Part shown: piece after piece, positions 26,701 to 35,185 of the stretch
Position numbering within the stretch: the stretch's first letter is position 1
Layout of the letters: every line of letters starts with the position of its first letter
DNA from: Photobacterium indicum
GTDB taxonomy: Bacteria; Pseudomonadota; Gammaproteobacteria; Enterobacterales; Vibrionaceae
Direction: 5' to 3'
DNA length: 64,000 nt
Assembly: GCF_003026215.1 (NCBI RefSeq)
Contig: NZ_PYOC01000002.1
Span: 124,001 to 188,000 of the forward strand
The notes under the pieces: model-generated
Databases searched by the model: none
What the model was told of the DNA's origin: nothing
Seen by the model: the letters and a program-made list of their open reading frames with translations, nothing else
Made by a program: the position numbers and the translations under genes

Positions 26701-29576
26701 CAGGTATTCAAAGCAATATGACCAATGTCCTATCCGCTAAAAACAAGCATGATTTAACTGCATTCCAAAGCTCTGCGTTTGTTGAAAACCAACAACTCGC
26801 GCAACAAGTGCATCAAGCTTTCCTTCAAAACCGTGAACAAGGTTTGAAGATGGCTGACGCTTTATTAAAAGCACAATTGAACGAAGTAACGGCTCAAATA
26901 AATGCCGCTACAGGTCAGGTATTTGACCACCAGCTAGCACCATCTCCAGTACAAACAGAAGCTTCAACAGCAGTACCTGTGAATGTGGCTGCTACACCAG
27001 CGGTTATGAACCCTATTCGCAAACCTTGTATCTGGGATTACGAAGATTTAGTGGAATACGCTGAAGGCGATATCGCTAATGTGTTTGGTCCTGACTATGC
27101 AGTGATCGATAACTATTCTCGCCGTGTAAGACTACCAACCACCGATTACCTGTTGGTATCTCGAGTAACAAAGCTTGATGCAACCATGCTTGAGTACAAG
27201 CCAAGCACAATGACGACAGAATACGATATTCCTGTTGATGCACCGTATTTGGTTGATGGTCAAATCCCTTGGGCTGTTGCAGTAGAATCAGGTCAGTGTG
27301 ACTTGATGCTAATAAGCTACTTAGGTATCGATTTTGAAAACAAAGGCGAGCGTGTATACCGTCTATTAGATTGTACGCTGACCTTCCTTGGTGACTTGCC
27401 TCGTGGTGGTGATACACTTCGTTACGATATCTCGATTAATAACTTTGCCCGTAATGGCGATACTTTGCTGTTCTTCTTCTCTTACGAATGTTTCGTAGGC
27501 GACAAGATGATCCTGAAAATGGATAACGGCTGTGCAGGTTTCTTCACTGATGAAGAGCTGGCAGACGGTAAAGGTGTTATTCGCACTGAAGACGAAATCA
27601 AATCAAGAAACCTCGCAGTTAAACAGCGTTTCAACCCGCTTCTGCATTGCCAGAAAACGCAATTTGATTACCAAACACTGCATAACTTGCTAAACGCCAA
27701 TATTGCAGGTTGTTTCGGTGAAAGCCATATTTCAGACCGTCATCAACCATCGCTATGCTTCAGCTCTGATAAGTTCATGATGATTGAACAAGTTAGCCAT
27801 GTTGACCCACAAGGTGGTACATGGGGACTGGGCCTAATCGAAGGTCACAAGCAGCTTGAAGCTGACCACTGGTACTTCCCTTGTCATTTCAAAGATGATT
27901 CCGTTATGGCGGGTTCATTAATGGCAGAAGGTTGTGGTCAATTACTACAGTTCTTCATGATGTACTTAGGCATGCACACGCAAGTGGAAAATGGTCGTTT
28001 CCAACCGCTTGAGAATGCACCTCAACAAGTACGTTGTCGTGGTCAGGTACTTCCTCAATCAGCAGTGTTAACTTACCGCATGGAAGTGACCGAGATTGGT
28101 TTAAGCCCTCGCCCGTATGCAAAAGCAAACATCGATATCTTGCTTGATGGCAAAGTTGTGGTTGATTTCCAAAACTTGGGTGTGATGATCAAAGAAGAGT
28201 CAGAATGTACTCGCTACATCGGCTCATCAGACTACACGCCGGAAAGTACCCCGACTCAGGTAGAAATCATTGCTCCAGTCGAAGCTAAGATCAGCCAACA
28301 AGCATCAGCGAATGCGCCGTTAATGGCACAAGTACCAGATTTTGATACAGCGTCAAACAAAGGTGTTATTCCTCTTCAACACGTTGAAGCACCTATCGTT
28401 CCTGATTACCAAAACCGTACACCAGACACAGTACCGTTCACGCCGTACCATATGTTTGAATTCGCAACGGGTGATATTGAAAAATGTTTCGGTCCTGATT
28501 TCTCTATCTATCGCGGCATGATCCCACCACGTACTCCTTGTGGCGATCTGCAGCTAACGACTCGTGTTATCGAAGTTAACGGTACACGTGGCGATTTTAA
28601 AACGCCGTCATCATGTATTGCTGAATATGAAGTGCCAGAAAACGCATGGTACTTTGATGAAAACAGCCACAGCAGCTTGATGCCATATTCGGTACTAATG
28701 GAAATTTCATTACAACCTAATGGCTTCATCTCTGGTTACATGGGCACAACGTTAGGCTTCCCAGGCTTAGAGCTGTTCTTCCGTAACCTTGATGGTAGCG
28801 GCAAGATGCTGCGCAATGTCGACCTGCGTGGTAAAACTATCGTCAACGATTCGCGTCTGTTATCAACGGTAATGATGGGTACCAACATCGTTCAAAGCTT
28901 CAGCTTCGAACTGAGTACCGACGGTGTTCCTTTCTATGAAGGCACGGCAGTGTTTGGTTACTTCAAAGGTGCAGCACTGAAAGATCAGCTTGGTCTGGAT
29001 AACGGTAAAGTCACCTACCCATGGCATGTTGATAATAACCGTACGCCTGACGTAAGTATTAACTTGCTTGATAAAGAAAGCCGTTACTTCAACGCGCCAC
29101 TTTCAGCAACAGGTGAAGCACAACCGCACTACCAGTTAGCTGGCGGCCGTTTAAACTTCATCGATAAAGTAGATATTACCAGTGATGGCGGTAAAGCAGG
29201 CTTAGGTTACTTATATGCCGAGCGTACTATCGACCCGAGTGACTGGTTCTTCCAATTCCACTTCCACCAAGATCCTGTAATGCCAGGCTCACTAGGTGTA
29301 GAAGCCATTATTGAACTGATGCAAACTTATGCCCTAAACAAAGATTTAGGCGCAGGTTTCCGTTCGCCGAAGTTTGGTCAAATTCAATCTGAAGTAAAAT
29401 GGAAATACCGTGGTCAAATTAACCCACTAAACAAGCAAATGTCATTAGATGTACACATCACCGCGATTAAAGATGAAGACGGTAAACGTATCATCGTGGG
29501 TGATGCCAACTTAAGTAAAGACGGTCTGCGTATTTACGAAGTGAAAGACATTGCAATCTGTATTGAAGAAGCCTGA
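23757..29576 (+). CDS. pfaC: PfaC, ketosynthase/chain-length factor/double dehydratase subunit
   Basis: The 1,939-residue subunit has an active ketosynthase (about 1-460; Cys209 in DAACASS, HATGT, NLGHLLTAAG), a second KS-like domain (about 490-930) in which the nucleophile position reads AAEQS with no cysteine, as in chain-length factors, then a linker and two FabA-like dehydratase/isomerase domains. The first spans about 1088-1430 with WYFPCHF and VMAGSLMAEG, the second about 1560-1935 with WFFQFHFHQD and VMPGSLGVEA. These domains introduce and position the cis double bonds. GTG 23757 overlaps the pfaB stop. pfaD starts 18 nt after its stop. Domain order matches the marine EPA/DHA synthases. 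Confidence 0.97.
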   Translation: MSSQHSTASQSNKIAIVGLANQYPDADTPKDFWQNLLAKKDSRTTLSPEKLGANPDAYQGVQGESDRFYCDKGGYIQNFSFDSNGYRLPVETFEGLDESFLWALDTSRKALADAGISLDSAVLERTGVIMGALSFPTKRSNDLFLPIYHSAVEKALQTKLGNEHFSLTPSNANITSLNPANGSAAHNASKLVADALGLGSAQLSLDAACASSVYSLKLACDYLSTGKADMMLAGAVSGADPFFINMGFSIFHAYPDHGVSVPFDTNSKGLFAGEGAGVLVLKRLEDAERDGDNIYAVVSGIGLSNDGRGQFVLSPNSKGQVQAFERAYEATNLSPESIEVIECHATGTPLGDKVEMTSMERFFADKLNGSQAPLIGSAKSNLGHLLTAAGMPGIMKMIFAMKEGVLPPSINLSTPLSSPEGLFGSHTLPTQVQAWPDKAGNTERCAGVSVFGFGGCNAHLLLEAHSANSARNSPATNSPAKSAVSAPLKVTGLASHFGSLKTINALHNAITTNTDAFIALPKKRWKGLDQHPELLSQFGLDAVPHGAYIDQFELDFLRFKVPPNEDDRLISQQLLLMKVADEAIRDAKLEAGQKVAVLVAMETELEMHQFRGRVNLHTQLADSLQNMGVELTGSEYQALETIAMDSVLDAAKLNQYTSFIGNIMASRIASLWDFNGPAFTISAAEQSVARCIDVAQNLMSQESLDAVVIAAVDLSGSAEQIILKNSVTPVALHAQDSGWNVGEGAGAIVLVDTDNTQTQNSYGEIAALDFGSAAQSNIISDRLLTTAGITAKNVNLLELNQAPESIDVVQFPLPSAVQTQANQRLGHCYAASGMASILHGLLSLNTIPKQTTISDLNTAVSKAAIVANVSENQCSQLLLTQTSSETQSLTARLNSELANDSKRQLIKQVTLGGRDIYQHIVTTELSDIQQIQQKVANTKPKIQKPRIQAIAKPVAQPQSIEQPAAAPSVSPILTTPRQTPITGIQSNMTNVLSAKNKHDLTAFQSSAFVENQQLAQQVHQAFLQNREQGLKMADALLKAQLNEVTAQINAATGQVFDHQLAPSPVQTEASTAVPVNVAATPAVMNPIRKPCIWDYEDLVEYAEGDIANVFGPDYAVIDNYSRRVRLPTTDYLLVSRVTKLDATMLEYKPSTMTTEYDIPVDAPYLVDGQIPWAVAVESGQCDLMLISYLGIDFENKGERVYRLLDCTLTFLGDLPRGGDTLRYDISINNFARNGDTLLFFFSYECFVGDKMILKMDNGCAGFFTDEELADGKGVIRTEDEIKSRNLAVKQRFNPLLHCQKTQFDYQTLHNLLNANIAGCFGESHISDRHQPSLCFSSDKFMMIEQVSHVDPQGGTWGLGLIEGHKQLEADHWYFPCHFKDDSVMAGSLMAEGCGQLLQFFMMYLGMHTQVENGRFQPLENAPQQVRCRGQVLPQSAVLTYRMEVTEIGLSPRPYAKANIDILLDGKVVVDFQNLGVMIKEESECTRYIGSSDYTPESTPTQVEIIAPVEAKISQQASANAPLMAQVPDFDTASNKGVIPLQHVEAPIVPDYQNRTPDTVPFTPYHMFEFATGDIEKCFGPDFSIYRGMIPPRTPCGDLQLTTRVIEVNGTRGDFKTPSSCIAEYEVPENAWYFDENSHSSLMPYSVLMEISLQPNGFISGYMGTTLGFPGLELFFRNLDGSGKMLRNVDLRGKTIVNDSRLLSTVMMGTNIVQSFSFELSTDGVPFYEGTAVFGYFKGAALKDQLGLDNGKVTYPWHVDNNRTPDVSINLLDKESRYFNAPLSATGEAQPHYQLAGGRLNFIDKVDITSDGGKAGLGYLYAERTIDPSDWFFQFHFHQDPVMPGSLGVEAIIELMQTYALNKDLGAGFRSPKFGQIQSEVKWKYRGQINPLNKQMSLDVHITAIKDEDGKRIIVGDANLSKDGLRIYEVKDIAICIEEA

Positions 29577-29594
29577 AGTAAGGGTAAATAGAAT

Positions 29595-31229
29595 ATGACA
29601 ACGCAAACAATGAATAATGAAAAGCTGTCGCCATGGCCGTGGCAGGTTGAAGAAAATGCAACTCACTTTGATAATGCAGCAATGGCTAAAATTTTAAAAG
29701 ATTTGAGCCTAGGTTGTTACGTAGTGAATCACCCTGAAAAAGGGGTTGGCATTAGCCAGCAGGCTGAAATCACATCTGGAGATAGTGCAAGTGCAAGCCA
29801 TGTACACCCAGTAAGTGCTTTCGCACCAGCATTAGGCACCCAAAGTTTAGGCGACAATGATTTCCGTCGTGTACACGGTGTTAAATATGCTTACTACGCA
29901 GGTGCAATGGCTAACGGTATCTCTTCTGAAGAGTTAGTGATTGCATTAGGTCAGGCGGGCATTTTATGTTCGTTTGGTGCCGCAGGTCTGATTCCTTCTC
30001 GTGTAGAACAGGCAATCAACCGTATTCAAGCAGCACTGCCTAATGGCCCTTACGCGTTTAACTTGATCCACAGCCCAAGTGAACCCGCACTAGAGCGTGG
30101 TAGCGTTGAGCTGTTTTTAAAACACAAAGTACGTACCGTTGAAGCGTCTGCATTCTTAGGTCTAACGCCGCAAATCGTTCAATACCGTGCAGCAGGCTTA
30201 AGCCGTGATGCACAAGGCGAGATCGTTATCGCAAACAAGGTGATTGCGAAAGTAAGCCGTACTGAAGTGGCGATTAAGTTCATGGAACCTGCACCTGCTA
30301 AGATGCTTCAAGGCTTAGTTGATGAAGGACGTATCACTGCTGAACAAATGGAATTAGCCCAGCTAGTACCAATGGCTGATGATATTACAGCAGAAGCTGA
30401 TTCTGGTGGCCATACAGATAACCGCCCTCTTGTTACGCTATTGCCTACTATTTTAGCGTTAAAAGAAACCATTCAAGCTAAGCACCAATTCAAAACACCA
30501 CTACGTGTAGGTTCTGGTGGCGGTATCGGTACTCCTGATGCTGCACTCGCAGCCTTCAATATGGGCGCTGCTTACATTGTGACAGGGTCAATCAACCAAG
30601 CTTGTATTGAAGCGGGAGCAAGTGAACATACTCGTAAACTGCTTGCGACTACCGAGATGGCTGATGTTGCAATGGCTCCTGCGGCTGACATGTTCGAAAT
30701 GGGTGTAAAGCTACAAGTTGTGAAGCGCGGTACATTGTTCCCAATGCGCGCTAACAAGCTGTACGAAATCTACACACGTTACGATTCAATTGAAGCGATT
30801 CCAGCAGACGAACGCCACAAGCTTGAAGCTCAGGTTTTCCGTTCAACGCTAGATGCCATTTGGGAAGGAACCGTTGCTCACTTTAACGAGCGCGATCCTA
30901 AGCAAATTGAACGTGCGCAAGGCAACCCTAAGCGTAAAATGGCACTGATTTTCCGCTGGTATCTTGGTCTTTCAAGCCGTTGGTCAAACACTGGCGAAGC
31001 AGGCCGTGAGATGGATTACCAAATTTGGGCTGGTCCTGCTCTGGGGGCATTCAATGCATGGGCAAAAGGCAGTTACTTAGATAACTACCAAGACCGTCGT
31101 GCTGTTGATTTAACCAAGCATCTAATGCATGGTGCTGCTTACCTTGCACGCGTTAACCTACTTGCAGCTCAAGGTATTCGATTACCTGCAGAGCTTGCAC
31201 GTTGGAAGCCTGTTGAGAAAATGATTTAA
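29595..31229 (+). CDS. pfaD: PfaD, FMN-dependent enoyl reductase of the PUFA synthase
   Basis: PfaD is the separate enoyl reductase that saturates selected double bonds on the ACP-bound chain. The 544-residue protein has an FMN-binding TIM barrel related to 2-nitropropane dioxygenase: a flavin phosphate site is seen in RVGSGGGIGTPDA and AAYIVTGSINQ, with an extended N-terminal part typical of PfaD. AAGGG precedes the ATG by about 10 nt. It closes the pfaA-D operon, with a terminator 24 nt downstream. The phosphopantetheinyl transferase PfaE, needed to activate the ACPs, is not in the window. Confidence 0.95.
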   Translation: MTTQTMNNEKLSPWPWQVEENATHFDNAAMAKILKDLSLGCYVVNHPEKGVGISQQAEITSGDSASASHVHPVSAFAPALGTQSLGDNDFRRVHGVKYAYYAGAMANGISSEELVIALGQAGILCSFGAAGLIPSRVEQAINRIQAALPNGPYAFNLIHSPSEPALERGSVELFLKHKVRTVEASAFLGLTPQIVQYRAAGLSRDAQGEIVIANKVIAKVSRTEVAIKFMEPAPAKMLQGLVDEGRITAEQMELAQLVPMADDITAEADSGGHTDNRPLVTLLPTILALKETIQAKHQFKTPLRVGSGGGIGTPDAALAAFNMGAAYIVTGSINQACIEAGASEHTRKLLATTEMADVAMAPAADMFEMGVKLQVVKRGTLFPMRANKLYEIYTRYDSIEAIPADERHKLEAQVFRSTLDAIWEGTVAHFNERDPKQIERAQGNPKRKMALIFRWYLGLSSRWSNTGEAGREMDYQIWAGPALGAFNAWAKGSYLDNYQDRRAVDLTKHLMHGAAYLARVNLLAAQGIRLPAELARWKPVEKMI

Positions 31230-31253
31230 AGCTAAATACTAGAAACGCTTATG

Positions 31254-31284
31254 AGCCCCTGTTGTTATGACTGGGGCTTTTTTA
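31254..31284 (+). terminator. Rho-independent terminator of pfaABCD
   Basis: AGCCCC (31254-31259) pairs with GGGGCT (31273-31278) and runs into seven T residues. It begins 25 nt after the pfaD stop. Confidence 0.85.
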
Positions 31285-31502
31285 TTTTTACGTTATTCCT
31301 GCCTCAACGGCTATGAACTCCATACCAAGCGGCTTCAGGCTAAGACCTCTGGTTTTACAAATATAACGGTTAGTTACACCCTTTCAACCTCTCTCAACCA
31401 TTTTATTAGTTCTGTTTACTACAGTCAGCAGACAATAGTTTGATCACAATGTCAGGCAGGATCACAAAACGATCATAATTACTCTAAACCATATATGGAC
31501 AA

Positions 31503-31534
31503 AACCTTGTTAGAGTTGCGACTCCAACAAGGTT
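31503..31534 (-). terminator. Hairpin, possible terminator of the MDR oxidoreductase
   Basis: Arms 31503-31516 and 31521-31534 pair over 14 bp with one mismatch around a 4-nt loop. On the minus strand it is followed by TTTTG. It lies about 150 nt past the stop of the minus-strand oxidoreductase. The rest of the 31286-31681 gap shows nothing recognisable. Confidence 0.5.
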
Positions 31535-31681
31535 GATTTACATTAGGGAAAGTATCTTGAAAACTTAAACTTTTGTTCAATCCCTTATATGCTTAGCCAG
31601 CGTTTTAGCCCTTCGGCAACTCCATTTATACTGTGTTGAGCAAACGAAAATAAATAAAGGTGTCAACGAATTTAATCAATA

Positions 31682-32776
31682 TTACTGAGGCGGCAGTAAT
31701 ATCAGCTTCCCTACGAATTTTTTAGCCATGAAATCCTGTTGTGCGCTTTTAATTTCTTTCAATGAATATTGCTTAGCGACTAAGGGGTGAAGCTCACTAC
31801 GTTCAATATATCGGATCAGGTTCTCGAACACTGATCTAGGTTGGTAAGTACAGCCCAAAAAACTTAAATCCTTTAGATATAGTGTTCTGACATCCAGTTC
31901 CACTATTGGCCCCGCAATTGCTCCTGCAACAGTATAGCTGCCTCCTTTTCGTAGTAGGTCGGGGAGTTCTGGCCATTGCTTCCCTGCAACGAGATCAATT
32001 ACAACATCCACTGAGTCTTGCCCCAAGAAATCAAGTAGGTTTCGTCCACGTGGAATCACTTTATCTGCCCCGAGCGCAATAAGTTGCTCCATTTTATTTT
32101 CACTACAGATAGCAATGACCTCAGCATGACGTCGTTTGACCAATTGTACCGCAGCTGACCCAACACCACCGGATGCACCTGTAATGAGAACTGTATCATT
32201 GGGTTTAACGTTGGCCCGATCGATCATATTTTCAGCCGTTGAGTACGCGCATGGAAACGAAGCTAATTCAGCATCGTTCAACGAGCTTCGAATCGGAAAC
32301 GCTTCCGTTGCCAGTACCTTGGTATACTGGGCAAAGCCCCCATCACACTCAGAGCCATAAGTAATACAACTGTACTCAGCCTCTGTCATTACCGATTGTT
32401 GCAAAGTTCGCACCAGCACCCGTTCTCCAATTCGGTCAGAGCTGACTTGTTCTCCGACTGCTACTATTTCACCGCAACAATCAGCACCTTGTATCCGGGG
32501 AAACTTAACTGGAATACCAGACCAACTGGCATCATTGTCATTAATAGTCTGAAAGCCATCGAAAGCACCTGCATTGGTTTGCTCTATTACGCATTTTGAA
32601 TACCACCCGATACGGGTGTTAATATCGGTATTGTTCACCGCACTAGCTCCAACCTTGATAAGTACCTCACCTTTTTCTGGAGTTGGTACTGGCAAGTCAG
32701 TGCGATACTCCAGTTTTTCTAAACCTCCGTGACCAGTCAATATAACGCCAGACATTTTCTTAGGTAGCTTGTTCAT
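31682..32776 (-). CDS. Zinc-free MDR-type NAD(P)H oxidoreductase (quinone oxidoreductase-like)
   Basis: This 364-residue protein is of the medium-chain dehydrogenase/reductase superfamily. An N-terminal GroES-like domain carries GVILTGHGGLE and the VKVGASAVNNTD-type motif, and a Rossmann domain has VLITGASGGVGSAAVQL at about 175. The substrate cannot be read from the sequence; the family includes quinone oxidoreductases, enoyl reductases and zinc alcohol dehydrogenases. ATG 32776 follows a GAGAG stretch and gives the normal N-terminus. It is divergent from the LysR gene, a common pairing in which the regulator controls the enzyme. It is not obviously part of PUFA synthesis despite the neighbourhood. 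Confidence 0.8.
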   Translation of the reverse strand: MNKLPKKMSGVILTGHGGLEKLEYRTDLPVPTPEKGEVLIKVGASAVNNTDINTRIGWYSKCVIEQTNAGAFDGFQTINDNDASWSGIPVKFPRIQGADCCGEIVAVGEQVSSDRIGERVLVRTLQQSVMTEAEYSCITYGSECDGGFAQYTKVLATEAFPIRSSLNDAELASFPCAYSTAENMIDRANVKPNDTVLITGASGGVGSAAVQLVKRRHAEVIAICSENKMEQLIALGADKVIPRGRNLLDFLGQDSVDVVIDLVAGKQWPELPDLLRKGGSYTVAGAIAGPIVELDVRTLYLKDLSFLGCTYQPRSVFENLIRYIERSELHPLVAKQYSLKEIKSAQQDFMAKKFVGKLILLPPQ

Positions 32777-33002
32777 TGTAATACCACTCTCTTCGATCTC
32801 ATTGAACGACAAAAACTTGTTTACATATTGCTATTCCAACCCTTTCTTCACGTATCAGCGCTTGAAAGCCGGAACAGCTCAACTACCTATAACTATAAAA
32901 AAAACGTATACTTCAACCAAACGAATAATAGTGAACCTTCGATTCAGAATTTATGAACTGAATCGTAAGTGTCTAATTTATAAAGCAGAAGAGATAGCTG
33001 AG
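32777..33002. promoter_or_regulatory. Divergent promoter region of the MDR and LysR genes
   Basis: About 226 bp lie between the two start codons. LysR-type regulators usually bind such a region, but I cannot point to a convincing T-N11-A palindrome by eye. The open frame of the LysR gene extends into it without a good start. Confidence 0.4.
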
Positions 33003-33899
33003 ATGGATAAAAGGTTGAAAATAGGTCTATTGCTCGATCTTGAGTTATTACGTACCTTTGTCATGGTCGCTAAGACCGGAGAATTAAAGAAAGCAGCTGA
33101 AGCCATTTTCCGCTCTCAAGCAGCCGTTAGTATGCAGATGAAGAGACTAGAGGAATTAGTTGGCTGCACGCTGATGGAACGCAGCAACCGGGGGATACAA
33201 TTAACCGGTGCCGGAGAAACCTTACTCGGCTACAGCGAACAGTTTCTGAAACTCAATAACGCAACCTTTTCGGCATTAAATGAGCGAGACCTGTCCGGTC
33301 AGTTCAATTTTGGCGTTCCGACGGACTATGCCCAAGATTTTTTAAATTACTTTATGCCAGTATTGACCCGTGAGATTCCAAACCTTGAAGCGAGAATAGT
33401 CTGTGACCGTAGTCGAAACTTACGAGAGAAGCTGGAAGCTGGCGAATTGGATATTGCTATTGTTGCAGGGGAAGCAGACTACACAGATGATCTATTGCTC
33501 TGGAGTGAGCGATTGATATGGTCAGCCTCTACCCATATCAATTTGAAAGAACTGAAAGAAGTACCTGTCGCCATTTATGATGATAACTGCATCGTTAGCG
33601 ATTTATGTATCAGTGGATTGAAAAAAGCCAATATCTCATATCGGCAGGTATTTAGCAGTTCAATACTCGAAAATGTCGCCACCGCCGTTCATTCCGGTTT
33701 CGCCATATCACTGTTACCAGAATCAATGTTTAATGCTTGCAAAATCCAAGAGGTATCTTCAAGTATTTTAAAAAGTAATTTAGTGCTCAATATGAATATG
33801 ATTAATTCACCAATGATAGACGAACCAATACTAACTAAAATAGCAGAATGCTTGCGGCTAGCCAGCACCAGCCAACGGTTAGGAAAGACATCTGTTTAG
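33003..33899 (+). CDS. LysR-type transcriptional regulator
   Basis: The 298-residue protein has an N-terminal winged helix (LELLRTFVMVAKTGELKKAA, then RSQAAVSMQMKRLEE) and a C-terminal LysR substrate-binding domain. The start is set at ATG 33003, after GAAGAGAT; the open frame continues 78 codons further upstream, but that part has no family resemblance. It probably regulates the divergent oxidoreductase and itself; the inducer is unknown. The gene ends 245 nt before a hairpin at 34144-34165. Confidence 0.88.
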   Translation: MDKRLKIGLLLDLELLRTFVMVAKTGELKKAAEAIFRSQAAVSMQMKRLEELVGCTLMERSNRGIQLTGAGETLLGYSEQFLKLNNATFSALNERDLSGQFNFGVPTDYAQDFLNYFMPVLTREIPNLEARIVCDRSRNLREKLEAGELDIAIVAGEADYTDDLLLWSERLIWSASTHINLKELKEVPVAIYDDNCIVSDLCISGLKKANISYRQVFSSSILENVATAVHSGFAISLLPESMFNACKIQEVSSSILKSNLVLNMNMINSPMIDEPILTKIAECLRLASTSQRLGKTSV

Positions 33900-34284
33900 G
33901 GAAATTTCGAGCAAAATTCTCTTGCACGCTTTTTCTGAAAGCGGACAAAAAAACACCACGAACCTGAACCGAAAAATTTTGCGCAACGCTCACAAATGGG
34001 AGTTATAAGCGATGTTGACTCTCAGGAACACGACCCATTACCACATTACTTCAGATATGGAAAATCGACATGAACAGGATGTAAATGAGTAATAGTTCTA
34101 GCAAATAATGGGGTAAAGATGAGTCACAAGAGATGTTTGTGTGAAAAGGCCACGGACGTGACCTTTTTGCTTGTTTATACAGAAAAAACCAGCTTGGTAG
34201 CCATTCACGGGCGTTATGGTAAATCAGGCTAAAACTACTGAGTAATAGCGGTCGCTGCGATTGCTTTGATTGGCACGAAACTCA
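33900..34284. other. Intergenic gap with one terminator-like hairpin
   Basis: The only structure I see in this 385-bp gap is an imperfect 10-bp hairpin at 34144-34165 (AAAAGGCCAC with GTGACCTTTT) followed by TTTTTG. It could end the LysR transcript. Confidence 0.45.
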
Positions 34285-34656
34285 TTACTTAAGTATTATC
34301 CCAAAAGGATTCCCTCTTACACCTTTACCGTTAATATTTCCCGCCAACCCTATACTATTAATAACCATAAAGAAAAAAGCGCAATTACATGAATTCCCCG
34401 CCGGCAGAGCTTTAGAATCATAAACTTCAGGCATAAATCGTTTTAAGTCATTAGATGTAATACTAGAGCCTGAAAACTCGGTAAAGGTAGAAAACATATC
34501 TGGTATAGAAAGGTATATTGTCGACTTAGACCTTGTATAACCAACTTTATAGACTAATACTTGTTGCACTTTCGACGAGCCACCACCAGGATAATAAAAT
34601 ATAACACCATCAGATAATGCATCTTTTATTAAAGCTTGAAAATGTTGATATTCCAT
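34285..34656 (-). CDS. Hypothetical protein, second gene of a two-gene unit
   Basis: I do not recognise this 123-residue protein. It has no signal peptide or membrane helix. Visible features are a glycine turn (YYPGGGSSK) near residue 22, a central SSITSNDLKRFMPEVYDS segment and a C-terminal part with a CNC pair and GKGVRGNPFG. The N-terminal ATG lies 76 nt after the stop of the two-helix membrane protein upstream on the same strand, so the two are probably co-transcribed. Base composition is more AT-rich than the pfa genes. It may be a soluble partner or sensor of the membrane protein, but nothing in the sequence proves that. Confidence 0.6.
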   Translation of the reverse strand: MEYQHFQALIKDALSDGVIFYYPGGGSSKVQQVLVYKVGYTRSKSTIYLSIPDMFSTFTEFSGSSITSNDLKRFMPEVYDSKALPAGNSCNCAFFFMVINSIGLAGNINGKGVRGNPFGIILK

Positions 34657-34732
34657 CCCAACCGCCTAAATTCCTAACTTTGTATTAAACAACGCCAAGT
34701 GTCGACCAAATCAGTAAAGTGATATTCTAATT

Positions 34733-35185
34733 TTAGGTCAGATTCTTGCGACAAGCGGCTTCAACAGGCCTATTTAAGTTATGAATAACTTTATATTTGG
34801 CTTCTACCTCATTTGTGGCATTACTACATAGGCTGATGAGTTCATCATTGAATGATTTTTCATTTTCAACGCGTCTCTTAATTTCCATTAGAAATGAGCG
34901 CTCAGTTGATTGAGCGATATCTAGAATCAATAAATCACGATTACACATGATACTCATTACTTTTAATACCAACATTCCCACTAACGATGTTACAGAACTT
35001 ATCATCACCATTTTAGGATTATGGTAGAAATACACAGAAATTAATATTCCACCAACGAGCATTACTCTTGCTATATTGCTCACAATATTTATAACATTCA
35101 TATGTGTAGCCCAATAATTTAAAATTTGGTTCGTTCGAAAACTAAACTTCAAGCTAGTAATTTGTAAGTAAACACTGTCCTTCAT
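34733..35185 (-). CDS. Small protein with two membrane helices (SLATT-like architecture)
   Basis: A 150-residue protein of unknown function. Residues 31-54 and 58-80 are strong hydrophobic helices with a very short turn; residues 81-150 are a charged, helical cytosolic tail (LDIAQSTERSFLMEIKRRVE). A short helical lead (1-30) precedes the first helix. This layout is that of SLATT-type two-helix proteins, which often act as membrane effectors in bacterial conflict systems; the likeness is of architecture only and I cannot confirm it. ATG 35185 is used; the open frame continues to TTG 35221 without a ribosome site. It is the first gene of a two-gene unit. Confidence 0.6.
   Translation of the reverse strand: MKDSVYLQITSLKFSFRTNQILNYWATHMNVINIVSNIARVMLVGGILISVYFYHNPKMVMISSVTSLVGMLVLKVMSIMCNRDLLILDIAQSTERSFLMEIKRRVENEKSFNDELISLCSNATNEVEAKYKVIHNLNRPVEAACRKNLT

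Noticed and set aside
32769..33002. Long N-terminal extension of the LysR gene
   Set aside because: It has no family resemblance, covers the divergent promoter, and a good start exists at 33003.
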